Of a stretch of 64,000 bases of DNA, positions 51,320 to 59,008 are shown piece by piece. Under the pieces are notes generated by a model, which worked only from the letters and a program-made list of their open reading frames with translations, did no database searches and was not told the DNA's origin. This stretch comes from Aquabacterium olei (lineage in GTDB: Bacteria > Pseudomonadota > Gammaproteobacteria > Burkholderiales > Burkholderiaceae_C): positions 1-64,000 of the forward strand of contig NZ_CP029211.1 in NCBI RefSeq assembly GCF_003100395.1. Reading direction: 5' to 3'. The translations under genes and the position numbers were made by a program. The stretch's first letter is position 1; every line of letters starts with the position of its first letter.

Positions 51320-51910
51320 ATGCCGATGAAGCACGACCTGTCGCATATGTACGCGCTCAAGTCCGCAATCGAGGACTTGCTCGGGGAAGCCGCTTGGCGC
51401 GACTTGAAGGAATGCACGTCTCTCGCAACATGGCGCCGATACGTTCTGAAGGTCATTGATGCCATCGAACTGAGCGTCAAAACAAACATTCAAATCTGCG
51501 ATGAAGACTGGATGAACCAAGTCACCAACAACTTGGCTCACGGAAGAGACCTCGCGCGAATCGCGAGAAATACAGACGACCTCGTGGCCGCACTGACGGC
51601 AACCTTGTTAGAGCAGGTCTTCTTACAACTAGGCCATGCACCGCATAGAAAAACATCACGGGCCGTAACGCTCAAGGCGGAGAACTGGCGGCTCGATGGC
51701 TTCAGGACCGTTCAAATTGTGCAAACGCCTGCTCAACGCGAAGCACTCTTCATGTCCAAGCAACGTAGAGAGATCGGCTTCGACGCGCAGTTCGATTTGG
51801 AAGCAGAGTACAGGCGCAGCAGGTCCAAGATCCCCTACTCTGTTTGGTGCGCGCAGCGAGAAAGCGAACAGAAAGAGGTCAGTCGAAATGGGCCAGAAAA
51901 TGTCGCCTAA
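51320..51910 (+). CDS. Cassette-encoded hypothetical protein 1
   Basis: This 196-residue soluble protein was not recognised. It begins 10 bp after the GTTAGGC core at 51304-51310, and its TAA stop lies inside the next attC core (GCCTAAC), the classical gene-cassette layout. The N-terminal half is helical (LKSAIEDLLGEAAWRDLKECTSLATWRRYVLKVIDAIELSVK) and includes DLVAALTATLLEQVFLQLG. Base composition is lower in GC than chromosomal neighbours. Confidence 0.75.
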   Translation: MPMKHDLSHMYALKSAIEDLLGEAAWRDLKECTSLATWRRYVLKVIDAIELSVKTNIQICDEDWMNQVTNNLAHGRDLARIARNTDDLVAALTATLLEQVFLQLGHAPHRKTSRAVTLKAENWRLDGFRTVQIVQTPAQREALFMSKQRREIGFDAQFDLEAEYRRSRSKIPYSVWCAQRESEQKEVSRNGPENVA

Positions 51911-52022
51911 CTGGGTGGTCAAGCGGACGCCAACACTGGCCATGGCTTCGCCATTTTCATGGCCAGCGTTGGTGCCCTACGCACCTCCGGTGCTCCGGCG
52001 CCGCTTACCTTGGTAGTTAGGC
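51905..52022 (+). repeat. attC site (118 bp) of cassette 1
   Basis: It runs from R'' GCCTAAC (51905-51911) to R' GTTAGGC (52016-52022). The inner stems GGTCAAGCGGACGCC and CCGGCGCCGCTTACC pair, and a central hairpin CCAACACTGGCCATGG / CATGGCCAGCGTTGG follows. The sequence family is shared with the sites at 53158, 54475, 55161 and 57068. Confidence 0.9.
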
Positions 52023-52044
52023 CTTACTACTTGCGAGTACCAAC

Positions 52045-53028
52045 ATGAACGACGGCACCATGCCTACTGAAGACGAAATCCAACAGGAGTTTGGTCATTC
52101 AATAGAGATTAAAAATCCACACCGGTTCCTCATCCAAGAGGACGGAACGACCCACTTTGGCCTCCTAGATAAGGACGGGAAGAACCACTACTTCATGGCA
52201 TCCCCTGAGGTCATGGGACGGATTGCGCTTGAGATCCTTAATCTTACGGCAGCTGCGCAAAGGATAAAAGAAGGCGACCCAGAAAAGCGCGTCACACTCC
52301 CGTTCTCAACCAATGCAGTATTTACCTTAATCCCTAAAGGAAATGGAACCAATGGGGCCATAGAATTTCAATTTCTAACCGACAACAATACCTGCTTAAG
52401 CACATTAATCGGGCCAGAGCTTTCCGCCCAAATGGCCTCATCACTGCTTCATGTTTTGTCAACAATGCCGTCCCCACCAAAAATACACGAAATGCATGGA
52501 TTGCATTCAAAGCTCAAGGGGAAGGAGCACTCGGGACAAAACACAGAGATATTTTTTGGGCAATCCTATGATGTGAGAATATTGAAGATATTAGGTATTC
52601 TTGTCATTCGCGCCAATTTGCTAGAAGGTGCCTTGGCTCACCTGTTGGCATCACTCATGGAAATATCTCGCGAGCGAGCCGAGGCTATTTTCTACTCAAC
52701 CCAGAACATGAAAGCTCGTTCGGATTTAATAAGAGCGGCGGCAGCAACTGCAGGCTTAAGTGACAAAATTCGCAACCAAGCAATCGAGCACATCGACAAG
52801 ATTGACAAGATATCCAGGCGTCGCAATCAATTAGTACACGGCGAATGGTCCTTCTTTAAAGACAAATTCAGCGTCAAGGAGAGAAAACCTCTGGCAAACA
52901 CAAAGACGCAGGACGCAATCGAAAGTTACAAATCGATTGAAGAAATCTGCGCAGGCTTTCACGACGAAACGGTAATGCTCAACCTGTTATGCAATCAAAT
53001 CACAGAATACCGAGCAACCCAAACTTAA
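52045..53028 (+). CDS. Cassette-encoded hypothetical protein 2 with HEPN-like motif
   Basis: This 327-residue protein is encoded in clearly AT-rich DNA. The N-terminal half is beta-rich and unrecognised. The C-terminal part is helical (RANLLEGALAHLLASLMEISRERAEAIF) and contains RRRNQLVHGEW, an R-x4-H pattern like the RNase motif of HEPN domains. If it is a HEPN protein it could be an RNase with a defence or toxin role. The start is 23 bp after the attC core at 52022. Function is inference from one motif. Confidence 0.65.
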   Translation: MNDGTMPTEDEIQQEFGHSIEIKNPHRFLIQEDGTTHFGLLDKDGKNHYFMASPEVMGRIALEILNLTAAAQRIKEGDPEKRVTLPFSTNAVFTLIPKGNGTNGAIEFQFLTDNNTCLSTLIGPELSAQMASSLLHVLSTMPSPPKIHEMHGLHSKLKGKEHSGQNTEIFFGQSYDVRILKILGILVIRANLLEGALAHLLASLMEISRERAEAIFYSTQNMKARSDLIRAAAATAGLSDKIRNQAIEHIDKIDKISRRRNQLVHGEWSFFKDKFSVKERKPLANTKTQDAIESYKSIEEICAGFHDETVMLNLLCNQITEYRATQT

Positions 53029-53157
53029 AAAGGCCATTGCCGAGTTTTGTGGACACTTGAACCTAACGCAATTTCTGGCAAAGTCACCGTATCGAAAACA
53101 CTGGAAGGAATTTGCTTTGCAAACACTGTTGTTCAAGCATTCAAGTCACTTGGGTTG

Positions 53158-53247
53158 GCCTAACTGGTTGGTCAAGCTGACGCAAAAAGGCTTCGCCTTT
53201 TTGTTCCCTACGCTTCGCTTCGGCGCAGCTTACCGTGGGCGTTAGGC
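53158..53247 (+). repeat. attC site (90 bp) of cassette 2
   Basis: R'' GCCTAAC at 53158-53164 and R' GTTAGGC at 53241-53247 flank GGTCAAGCTGACGC and GCGCAGCTTACC, with a shorter central hairpin AAAAAGGCTTCGCCTTTTT. It belongs to the same family as the 118-bp sites but has a reduced middle. The 129 bp between the gene stop and this site show no other gene. Confidence 0.88.
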
Positions 53248-53290
53248 TTCTTGAATAAACTCCCACTGGTACTTCGAAGATAGGTCCAGC

Positions 53291-53708
53291 ATGACTTTGC
53301 TTCCAAACACAGAACAGCAGGCGGCCGCAGAGCCAAAGCAGGCTGCGGCAGCCAGGGATCGACAAATACTTGGTTTGTCAACGGACGAGCTGGCCGGCTT
53401 GTCTGTCGACGAACTAACGGGAAACAAGACGGCCATTACCATGGTCATGCACTACTACAAGATTCTCCAAGAGGAGAACGTTTCCCTCCGCAATGATCTA
53501 AATACAGCGCGTAGCTACGTTGGATGGGTACACCACAAAGAAAACGAACGCGACAATAGGCGCGGTACTTCTGCTCGTTGCAAACGTCTCCATTGGCTTT
53601 GGAGTCAACCTCTTGACTTCAGATCAAACATGGCCAGGGCTTGCTACGTTACTTCCCGGTCTGGCAATGGCAGCAGCGGGCACCTACTTCTCCACAAAGG
53701 AGAGTTAA
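53291..53708 (+). pseudogene. Cassette-encoded small membrane protein, probably frameshifted
   Basis: The first frame, from ATG 53291, gives an Ala/Gln-rich N-terminus, LSTDELAGLSVDELTGNK and a coiled segment ending NDLNTARSY. Near 53505-53525 coding quality passes to another frame, which reads TTKKTNATIGAVLLLVANVSIGFG and a second helix PGLATLLPGLAMAAAGTYF, stopping at 53708. Joined, they make a protein with two C-terminal membrane helices. A separate gene with TTG start at 53520 is the alternative. The first frame continued alone (to 53752) is Arg/Ser-rich and implausible. Confidence 0.6.
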
Positions 53709-53709
53709 G

Positions 53710-54384
53710 TTGTCCGTCCGTTATCTATTCAATACCGTTGGCAACTATGTAGCCTTTCAGCAAGGCAGCAACGTATTCGCGCCCAATGCTGAATGGCTAG
53801 GCTTCATTGTTGGCGGAAATCAACTATATGCCCCTGATGGAGAGTTCCTTGGCTACATCCTTGGTGATGATCGTGTCGCACGCGACAAAACTGAACAGCG
53901 TCGACCGAAGCTCGGCCCCCTTCAGCGCCCACAAAAGCCACTGCGACCATTAAAGCCATTGAAGCCTCTGAAGCGACTTCGGAAGCCCAAATTGCCGCAC
54001 CCGTACGAAGATGTATTTGAAGATGGAATCATCGGAGCAGAACCCACCTCCCTCGCTTCCGACGTCGCGCTCGACGCACTACTCGGCTCTGCACTATACG
54101 CGGCAGATAATGTCCTTCTCGGCAAAATAAATCGCGACCCCTATGATTCAGGGTCAATAACCAATCAGTATGGCGAGTATGGCAATCCGTATAGCGGAAA
54201 ATCCATATTCAACGAGTATTCCACCTATGGCAATCCTTACAGCGCCTTATCTCCATTCAACGAATTCTCGCGAACCCCTCCTCGGTTCGTTAAGGATGGA
54301 AAAATTCTTGCCTACCTAACGGTAAATCAGTTCATCACGCCCAGGGTGGATCCCAAACAATTTCGCGCGTGGCTAGGCCGCTAA
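53710..54384 (+). CDS. Cassette-encoded protein with beta-flower-like N-terminus and Asn/Tyr/Gly repeats
   Basis: This 224-residue protein starts at TTG 53710, supported by AGGAGAG 5 nt upstream and by following the preceding stop directly. The first 55 residues hold three short repeats of the kind NAEWLGFIVGGNQLYAPDGEFLGYILGD, resembling the 4-fold beta flower domain. A basic Pro/Leu-rich linker (KPLRPLKPLKPLKRL) follows. Then two copies of a motif like NQYGEYGNPYSGKSIFNEY and NPYSALSPFNEF appear. Not secreted by sequence. Function unknown. Confidence 0.68.
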   Translation: MSVRYLFNTVGNYVAFQQGSNVFAPNAEWLGFIVGGNQLYAPDGEFLGYILGDDRVARDKTEQRRPKLGPLQRPQKPLRPLKPLKPLKRLRKPKLPHPYEDVFEDGIIGAEPTSLASDVALDALLGSALYAADNVLLGKINRDPYDSGSITNQYGEYGNPYSGKSIFNEYSTYGNPYSALSPFNEFSRTPPRFVKDGKILAYLTVNQFITPRVDPKQFRAWLGR

Positions 54385-54474
54385 ACAATCGATCTAGGCA
54401 AGAATCTCCGCGCTTGACTTATGACCATTGATATATGGTTGATCTCAGCAGGTACACCGTGCCTACGCTCCCCA

Positions 54475-54592
54475 GCCTAACTGGTGGTTCAACGCGGACG
54501 CCAACATCGGCCAATTGCTTCGCAATTTTATTGGCCGCTGTTGGTGCCCTCCGCACTTCGTGCTCCGGCGCCGGTTAACCTAGGCGTTAGGC
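54475..54592 (+). repeat. attC site (118 bp) of cassette 3
   Basis: R'' GCCTAAC at 54475-54481 and R' GTTAGGC at 54586-54592 flank GGTTCAACGCGGACGCC and GGCGCCGGTTAACC. The central hairpin is CCAACATCGGCCAATTGC / GCAATTTTATTGGCCGCTGTTGG. Confidence 0.9.
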
Positions 54593-54690
54593 CGAACCAA
54601 TATTAAACTCTGGAAACTCCAAACGCATTTTTGAAGTTCGTTAGGAATTCCATCTAGTCCACCTGCTCCATCACCATAAAAACAAAAGCC

Positions 54691-55011
54691 ATGAACCCAC
54701 TTGAAACTATCATTTCATTTTTTGAACGCCTAGGTGTCTGTGTCGCAGTCTTTGCCGGCAGCGCAGCAATCATTCATTTTAAAGATAAAGTTTTACCGTT
54801 TTTTCCGACAGGCGCGGTGATAATGGCAAGCGCACTACTGCTGTTTTCTTTTTTCTTATGCGTCTGGGTTGCCGCCGATTTTTACGCAAACATCTCAAAT
54901 ATCACAAATAAAAAGTATGCACGTTTCATCCTTGCGGCATTTGCAGTAGTGACAAGCCTGTTCTTCCTCGTTGCGGGTGGTTATGCATCTATCTCATCGC
55001 TAAATACATAG
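54691..55011 (+). CDS. Cassette-encoded small membrane protein
   Basis: This 106-residue protein has three predicted helices (about 15-30, 38-65 and 82-102; LFSFFLCVWVAADFYA and FILAAFAVVTSLFFLVAGGYA) and no recognised domain. AT-rich codons differ from the chromosome. It sits 98 bp after the attC core at 54592; the gap shows no other gene. Confidence 0.68.
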   Translation: MNPLETIISFFERLGVCVAVFAGSAAIIHFKDKVLPFFPTGAVIMASALLLFSFFLCVWVAADFYANISNITNKKYARFILAAFAVVTSLFFLVAGGYASISSLNT

Positions 55012-55160
55012 GTAAAGCTTGTCCCCTTTGGGGTAAACTCGAGCCGAACGGACGAATAGATCAATATGCAACGTTGCCCGCCCACTGGTGCACGCCATCC
55101 CTCTGGGAGTAGTAACGCCATCACCGCGCTTGGGCACCAGCCGCATGCAACCGCACTTTG

Positions 55161-55268
55161 GCCTAACTGGGCGGTCAAGCGGACGCCAACAAGGGCCATG
55201 CCTTCGGCATTTTCATGGCCCTTGTTGGTACCCTCCGCACCTTCGGTGCTCCGGCGCCGCTTACCTTG
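55161..55268 (+). repeat. attC site of cassette 4, interrupted by IS1111 copy B
   Basis: R'' GCCTAAC lies at 55161-55167, followed by the usual stems and CGGCGCCGCTTACCTTG ending at 55268. The remaining CGTTAGGC is at 56473-56480, after the inserted element. Removing the IS gives a site of 116 bp, close to its 118-bp relatives. Confidence 0.9.
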
Positions 55269-56472
55269 TTCCCCGCGCAGGTCCAACCTTGGTTCATCAA
55301 CGCGGCATCACGCCATGAATCGGTACACGGGCACTCTCAGGCAGTCGTCAGGTCAATGGCCTGAACGCTTCGCCTTTGCTGAGCATCGCCCAGGCCATGC
55401 GCGCATTCTTGGCCGCCACCGCCACCACGGCTTTCCAGTACCCACGTCGCTCAGCCAGGTCTGCCACCCAGCGACTGAGCCGGTCGTCCTTCTTCTTCGC
55501 ATTGGCCACCACCGCTCTCGCTCCCAATATCAGCAGCATGCGCAGGTAACCGTCACCGGCTTTGGTGATTCGCCCCAGACGCTGTTTGCCCCCAGAGCTG
55601 TACTGGCTGGGGACCAGGCCCAACCACGCCGCCAGCTGCTTGCCGCACTTGAAGTCGTGCGCGCTGCCGATGCTGGCCATCAGGGCGGTGGCCGTCTTGT
55701 CGCCCACACCGGGTATGGACATCAGCCTGCGGCAGCGGTCGTCGGCCTTGGCCATCGTCTCGATGTGGCGGTCGTACTCGGCAATGCGCTGATCGAGCCG
55801 GTGAACTTCGCTGAGCAGGTCACCGATGGCCGTGTTGGCCCAGCCGGGCAGGTCTTCCAGGCATTGGCCTGCTTCGCGCCGAACCACCTCGGCGCGCTGC
55901 GGCAGCACGTGACCGTACTCGCTGAGCAAACCTCGGATGCGGTTGATCGTGGCGGTGCGCTGTTCGATGAACCCTTGGCGCACGCGGTGGATGCTCAAGC
56001 GGCCTTGCGCGTCTTCGCTCTTGATCGGCACGAACCGCATCTGCGGGCGCTGCACCGCTTCGCAGATCGCCTGCGCGTCTGCCGCGTCGTTCTTGCCTCG
56101 CCGCCCGCTGAGCCGATACGGCGCCACAAACTTCGCCGCCATGATGCGCACCTGGTGCCCGAACTGCTGAAACTGCCTCGCCCAGTGGTGCGCCCCCGAG
56201 CACGCCTCCATGCCGATCAGGCACGGCGGCAGTTTGGCCATCAGCTCCAGCAGCGCATCTCGCCGCACCGCCGGACGCACCAGCACCGCCTTGCCCGCTG
56301 CATCCACCCCGTGCACCGCAAACACGTTCTTGGCGAGATCGATCCCAATCGCAATAATGGCCATGGACTTCCCCTTCCGAGTGAGTTGATGAGATTCGCA
56401 ACCCCATCGTGGCACTTCGATGCCGTTCGCCGCAATACGCGGCTAGCTCGGGACGGGGAAGTCCCTTTCATT
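55269..56472 (-). mobile_element. IS110-family (IS1111 group, attC-targeting) element, copy B
   Basis: This 1204-bp element is a near-identical copy of 50099-51302, inserted in the same orientation and at the same place within an attC site, immediately before CGTTAGGC. Interrupted sites may no longer recombine unless the element is excised. Confidence 0.88.
55348..56364 (-). CDS. IS110/IS1111-type transposase, copy B
   Basis: This 338-residue DEDD transposase matches copy A except for a few substitutions (for example VHRLDQR for LHRLDER, and NAKKKDD for NANKKDD). Those differences show the two insertions are not a very recent duplication of each other or of the sequence assembly. Confidence 0.92.
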   Translation of the reverse strand: MAIIAIGIDLAKNVFAVHGVDAAGKAVLVRPAVRRDALLELMAKLPPCLIGMEACSGAHHWARQFQQFGHQVRIMAAKFVAPYRLSGRRGKNDAADAQAICEAVQRPQMRFVPIKSEDAQGRLSIHRVRQGFIEQRTATINRIRGLLSEYGHVLPQRAEVVRREAGQCLEDLPGWANTAIGDLLSEVHRLDQRIAEYDRHIETMAKADDRCRRLMSIPGVGDKTATALMASIGSAHDFKCGKQLAAWLGLVPSQYSSGGKQRLGRITKAGDGYLRMLLILGARAVVANAKKKDDRLSRWVADLAERRGYWKAVVAVAAKNARMAWAMLSKGEAFRPLT

Positions 56473-56484
56473 CGTTAGGCCGCG

Positions 56485-56739
56485 TTAATAGTGGTAGCGC
56501 AATTGGGCAATCAGCATTGAATCGCCATCAACTTTGTAAACCATGCGGTGTTCGTCGGTGATTCTTCTGGACCAATATCCCGCCAGCGCGTGCTTCAAAG
56601 GCTCAGGTTTACCGATCCCGGCAAAGGGTTCACGCTGCGCCTCTTTGATCAGCTTGTTGATGCGCTCAACCATGCGCCTGTCTTGTTGTTGCCAGTAGAG
56701 GTAGTCATCCCATGCGGCATCTGCGAAGATCAACTTCAT
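56485..56739 (-). CDS. YoeB/Txe-family toxin (cassette-borne, reverse orientation)
   Basis: This 84-residue RelE-superfamily mRNA interferase shows KLIFADAAWDDYLYWQQQDRRMVERINKLI and the catalytic C-terminal half GKPEPLKHALAGYWSRRITDEHRMVYKV with Glu, Arg, His and a C-terminal YHY. It is read against the array direction and lies 4 bp after the attC core at 56474-56480. The antitoxin gene overlaps its start by 4 bp. Confidence 0.92.
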   Translation of the reverse strand: MKLIFADAAWDDYLYWQQQDRRMVERINKLIKEAQREPFAGIGKPEPLKHALAGYWSRRITDEHRMVYKVDGDSMLIAQLRYHY

Positions 56740-56987
56740 TCGGCCAGCTCGCGTCCCGTGCCAGTACCAGCATTCAACTGCTCAATCGCGCCCATCAGTC
56801 GTTTCGCGTTCGAGGGGCTGCGGAGAAGGTACGCTGTCTCTTCAAGGGCAGTGAAGTCCTCAAGAGAGAGCATCACAACAGACTGTTGGCCGTTGCGCGT
56901 GATGATGAGGGCTTCATGGTCTTCGCACACGCGATCCATGGTGCTGGCCAAGTTGGCGCGAGCAGACGAGTACGAGATGGCATCCAT
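56736..56987 (-). CDS. YefM/Phd-family antitoxin (cassette-borne, reverse orientation)
   Basis: This 83-residue Phd/YefM antitoxin (ISYSSARANLASTMDRVCEDHEALIITRNGQQSVVMLSLEDFTALEETAYLLRSP) precedes the toxin with an ATGA overlap, the standard order. Reverse-strand toxin-antitoxin cassettes with their own promoter are well known in chromosomal integrons, where they stabilise arrays. The region after its start, up to the attC core at 57068, should hold its promoter. Confidence 0.92.
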   Translation of the reverse strand: MDAISYSSARANLASTMDRVCEDHEALIITRNGQQSVVMLSLEDFTALEETAYLLRSPSNAKRLMGAIEQLNAGTGTGRELAE

Positions 56988-57067
56988 GGTTGGAGGGCTC
57001 CAGAGTTGTACGCAACATTGTACAATAAAGCCGTGGCAACTGTCCAGCGCTCCGGTCAGGCTGCGCG

Positions 57068-57122
57068 GTCTAACCGGCGGTTCAACGCGGACGCCAACAC
57101 AGGCCATGCCTTCGGCATTCTC
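57068..57122 (+). repeat. Truncated attC at the end of the cassette array
   Basis: R'' GTCTAAC at 57068-57074 and the first half of the usual attC (CGGTTCAACGCGGACGCCAACACAGGCC, ATGCCTTCGGCAT) are present. After about 57122 the sequence no longer matches, and no R' core follows. It marks the right-hand limit of the array. Confidence 0.78.
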
Positions 57123-57198
57123 ATGCTGTTCTGGCCTGCGACAACAGCATCCCGCACTTGCTCACAGACGACGACATTCTGACGGCCTTTCAGCAATG

Positions 57199-57546
57199 TC
57201 ATCGCGCGCTGCAACCCTGGCGGTGTGGCTGTGTTTTCGGTTCGCGATTACGGCGATCGACCGTAGATCGCCAGACGTGCGGCCATACGGGCTGCGCGTT
57301 GAACGCGATCGCCGGTTTCTGGCCGTTCAGGTGTGGGAGTGGGATGGGGACCAGTACAACGTGAGCATGTACCTCACCTCCGAGTTCGGTGATGGCACGT
57401 GCAAAACGGAGGTTCTTCGCAGCCGCTATGACGCGGTCTCGGTCGACCGATTGATGGATCTCCTCCATCAGGCGGGGTTCGAGGACGTCGAGCGCAGGGA
57501 CGGCGTTCTTTTTCAGCCGGTCTTTTTCGGACGCACGCCCGTCTGA
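57199..57546 (+). CDS. Hypothetical protein, start uncertain
   Basis: The C-terminal 85 residues are protein-like (YGLRVERDRRFLAVQVWEWDGDQYNVSMYLTSEFGDGT, VDRLMDLLHQAGFEDVERRDGVLFQPVFFG) but not recognised. The ATG at 57199 gives about 115 residues, with an odd N-terminus. A better-looking start LTDDDILTAFQQCHRAL is in another frame around 57157-57200, so the gene may be frameshifted or be a cassette remnant at the array border. Confidence 0.4.
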   Translation, partial: SSRAATLAVWLCFRFAITAIDRRSPDVRPYGLRVERDRRFLAVQVWEWDGDQYNVSMYLTSEFGDGTCKTEVLRSRYDAVSVDRLMDLLHQAGFEDVERRDGVLFQPVFFGRTPV

Positions 57547-57605
57547 GAGCAGGCCGGCTCATGTCGATGTACGCTGTGCTCTCCCAACAATCCAGGAGAC
57601 AAGCG

Positions 57606-58013
57606 ATGTTCAGTCACGTCATGGTGGGCTCCAACGACATCGAGCGTTCGAAGCGCTTCTACGACGCGGTCCTCGGCGTTCTGGGCGCCGGAGAGCCGCT
57701 GCGCAATCAGAACGCGACCGGGCACACACGCCTGTTCTATCGGCATCAGGGCAACACCTTTTGCGTGGTTCAACCGATCAACAACGAGCCTGCGTGTCCG
57801 GCGAACGGAGGGACCGTCGGCTTTCAGTGTCAGTCTCCCGAGCAGGTGCAGGCCTTTCATGACACGGCAGTTGCGAACGGTGGCCAGTCGATCGAAGAGC
57901 CCCCTGGCCTGCGCGATGCCGGCGGCCTCGGTTCGCTGTATCTCGCTTATGTCAGGGACCCGGACGGCAACAAGCTGTGCGCGCTCTACCGGATGCCGAA
58001 GCCGGCTGCTTGA
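57606..58013 (+). CDS. VOC family protein
   Basis: This 135-residue glyoxalase/bleomycin-resistance-fold protein shows FSHVMVGSNDIERSKRFYDAVLGVLG and LAYVRDPDGNKLCALYR, with metal-site His near residue 4 and Glu replaced by Cys/Ala in the last strand. Start 57606 has AGGAG 7 nt upstream. Substrate unknown. Confidence 0.87.
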   Translation: MFSHVMVGSNDIERSKRFYDAVLGVLGAGEPLRNQNATGHTRLFYRHQGNTFCVVQPINNEPACPANGGTVGFQCQSPEQVQAFHDTAVANGGQSIEEPPGLRDAGGLGSLYLAYVRDPDGNKLCALYRMPKPAA

Positions 58014-58031
58014 CGCACGTGGCCCGCGCGG

Positions 58032-58796
58032 TCACGCGCGGCTGATCGACACACCGCCGTCCACCAGCATGGCGGTGCCGGTCGTGAAGGACGCGGCATC
58101 GGACGCGAGGTAAAGCACGGACTGGGCGATTTCCTCCGGGGTGGCCATGCGCTTCAGCGCATGAAGTGCCTTCACGTGGGCCTCCGCCTCCGGCGTGTTG
58201 GCCACCTCGCGGCCCATCGGCGTGTCGGTGCCGCCAGGCAGGATCGCGTTGACGCGGATGCCGCTGGGGCCGAACTCGGTCGCGAGTGCCTGTGTCAGAC
58301 CGATGAGCCCCGACTTGCTGGCCGCGTAGGCCGCCATGCCTGGGAAGGCGGCGGTGTATCCCACGAACGTGGACGTGAAGATCAGGCTGCCGCCCTGCCG
58401 GTTCAGCATGGCCGGGATCTGATGCTTGGCCCCGATGAACGCGCTGGTCAGGTTTGCCGCCAGGGTCTCTGTCCAGTCGTGCAACGCGATCGACGGTGTG
58501 GGGCCCATCGCGCCGAGCGTGCCGGCGTTGTTGAAGGCGATGTCCAGTCCGCCGAACGTCCGCACGGCAAGGGCCACCAGGGCTTCGGCATGGCGTTCAT
58601 CGCGAACGTCGCCAGCCAGGGCGACGGCGTCTCCGCCCCGCTCCCTGATCTCCGAGACGAGCGCGGCCAGTTCCGCCTCGCGCCGCGCGGTCACGACGAT
58701 TCGCGCGCCCTGCTGTGCCATCAGCCGTGCTGCTGCGCGGCCGATGCCCGAACTCGCCCCGGTCACGATGGCGACCTTCTCATTCAACAGCATCAT
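58032..58796 (-). CDS. SDR family oxidoreductase
   Basis: This 254-residue classical short-chain dehydrogenase has TGASSGIGRAAA (cofactor), NNAG, the catalytic Ser region FTSTFVGYTAAFPGMAAYAASK with Tyr and Lys, and the C-terminal TGTAMLVDGG. An Arg after the beta-2 strand (VVTARREAEL) suggests NADP preference. Start 58796 has AAGGAG 7 nt upstream. Substrate unknown. Confidence 0.92.
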   Translation of the reverse strand: MMLLNEKVAIVTGASSGIGRAAARLMAQQGARIVVTARREAELAALVSEIRERGGDAVALAGDVRDERHAEALVALAVRTFGGLDIAFNNAGTLGAMGPTPSIALHDWTETLAANLTSAFIGAKHQIPAMLNRQGGSLIFTSTFVGYTAAFPGMAAYAASKSGLIGLTQALATEFGPSGIRVNAILPGGTDTPMGREVANTPEAEAHVKALHALKRMATPEEIAQSVLYLASDAASFTTGTAMLVDGGVSISRA

Positions 58797-59008
58797 GTTT
58801 TGCTCCTTGGTGGATGAAGGGGCCAGTCTTGGGGCTTCGGGGTTGCGTGGCACTCCGTTTCTTGCTGTCAGCAACAGTTCCTTGGGATCGGTCTCTGGCA
58901 AACTCGATTCAACAGAGATGGCAGAGCATCACGACGCGCGCGCAAGGCTATGCGTTCCATCAGGCCGCGATGGCCGCGGGTGGTGTCGACAACGGGCCGC
59001 CCTGCCCT

